From JAICJC01 sp963709425 (GTDB lineage Bacteria; Actinomycetota; Thermoleophilia; Gaiellales; JAICJC01): a DNA stretch of 64,000 nt. The stretch is taken from assembly GCA_963709425.1 (NCBI GenBank), contig CAVPWG010000004.1:806001-870000 (forward strand), written 5' to 3'. Numbering within the stretch: position 1 is the stretch's first letter; the number at the start of each line of letters is the position of its first letter. Shown here one piece after another: positions 63,792 through 64,000 of this stretch. The translations under genes and the position numbers were made by a program. Below the pieces are notes generated by a model. The model was not told where the DNA came from, ran no database searches, and saw only the letters and a list, made by a program, of their open reading frames with translations.

Positions 63792-64000
63792 ATCGCAAGC
63801 CTATCGCCGTGGCGAGCGTACAGCTCGGCGGCGAGCAGCTCGGCGACCCTGCCTTCCACGAGCGACCTCGTCGGCGAGTCACCGCCGCCGGGCATGCGCA
63901 CGTCGAGCGCGGCGCCCGGAAGTCGCCCTCCGGCGGTGACGACCGGGCAGCCGCGCCGTTCGGCCCACTCCATCACCTCAGCCTCCCACGCCGACCCGCG
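63788..64000 (-). CDS. C-terminal fragment of an unidentified protein (runs off the right edge)
   Basis: The frame is open to the window edge. The last 70 residues are GSAWEAEVMEWAERRGCPVV, TAGGRLPGAALDVRMPGGGD, SPTRSLVEGRVAELLAAELY, ARHGDRLAM. The end looks like a domain closing with a long helix. It overlaps pgsA by 4 bases and so belongs to the pgsA-plsY operon. I do not recognise it with confidence. Confidence 0.6.
   Translation of the reverse strand, partial: RGSAWEAEVMEWAERRGCPVVTAGGRLPGAALDVRMPGGGDSPTRSLVEGRVAELLAAELYARHGDRLAM

Overview
The window is GC-rich DNA (about two thirds G+C by eye) with GTG and TTG starts, many 4-base start/stop overlaps, an actinobacterial-type two-component system, a short primary sigma factor and FolE2, PlsY and PgsA housekeeping genes. 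It most resembles a deep-branching actinobacterium such as the class Thermoleophilia. That placement is inference from gene style, not from a marker tree.

Layout. (1) 1-5.3 kb: the C-terminal part of a large ATPase regulator, a methyltransferase, a degenerate tRNA-like sequence, and a divergent thiolase / flavin oxidoreductase pair. (2) 5.3-8.3 kb: a CPBP membrane protease and a histidine kinase / response regulator pair, bracketed by two partial copies of the 3' end of a tRNA-Thr gene. (3) 8.3-44.2 kb: about 36 kb bounded by a 46-bp direct repeat, one copy of which is the 3' part of the intact tRNA-Thr(GGT) at 44.2 kb. This looks like a tRNA-integrated genomic island. Most of it is surface-polysaccharide genes in two convergent operons. 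The plus-strand operon (10.0-22.9 kb) has Wzm/Wzt ABC export, glycosyltransferases, a Gfo/Idh oxidoreductase, an epimerase, methyltransferases, a polysaccharide deacetylase and a secreted RTX-GH16 glycanase. The minus-strand operon (36.5 down to 22.9 kb) has a Wzc-like co-polymerase, a WbaP-like priming transferase, Wzy, Wzx, glycosyltransferases and two sulfotransferases. The tRNA-proximal end (38-44 kb) holds gene remnants, including what looks like the N-terminus of an HK97-type phage capsid, and small accessory genes. (4) 44.3-57.5 kb: choline dehydrogenase, a cyclase-ATPase-solute-binding fusion regulator, an amidase, cupins, and small hypothetical, repeat-associated and broken genes. (5) 57.5-64 kb: conserved core with tRNA-Tyr, rpoD, asparaginase II, a kinase-like phosphotransferase, Fpg, FolE2, PlsY, PgsA and a truncated ORF at the edge.

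How the genes work together. The minus operon can encode a Wzx/Wzy pathway: priming by the polyprenyl-phosphate transferase, elongation by GT2/GT4 enzymes, flipping by Wzx, polymerisation by Wzy, length control by the Wzc-like protein, and possible sulfation. The plus operon encodes an ABC-dependent exporter with its own glycosyltransferases and a wall- or matrix-modifying hydrolase. A striking feature is about 25 apparent single-base indels between 10.5 and 25.3 kb (one more at 37.8 kb), while genes on either side read cleanly. For these genes I give the full span and note where the frame changes. The cause may be low local sequence quality or real decay.
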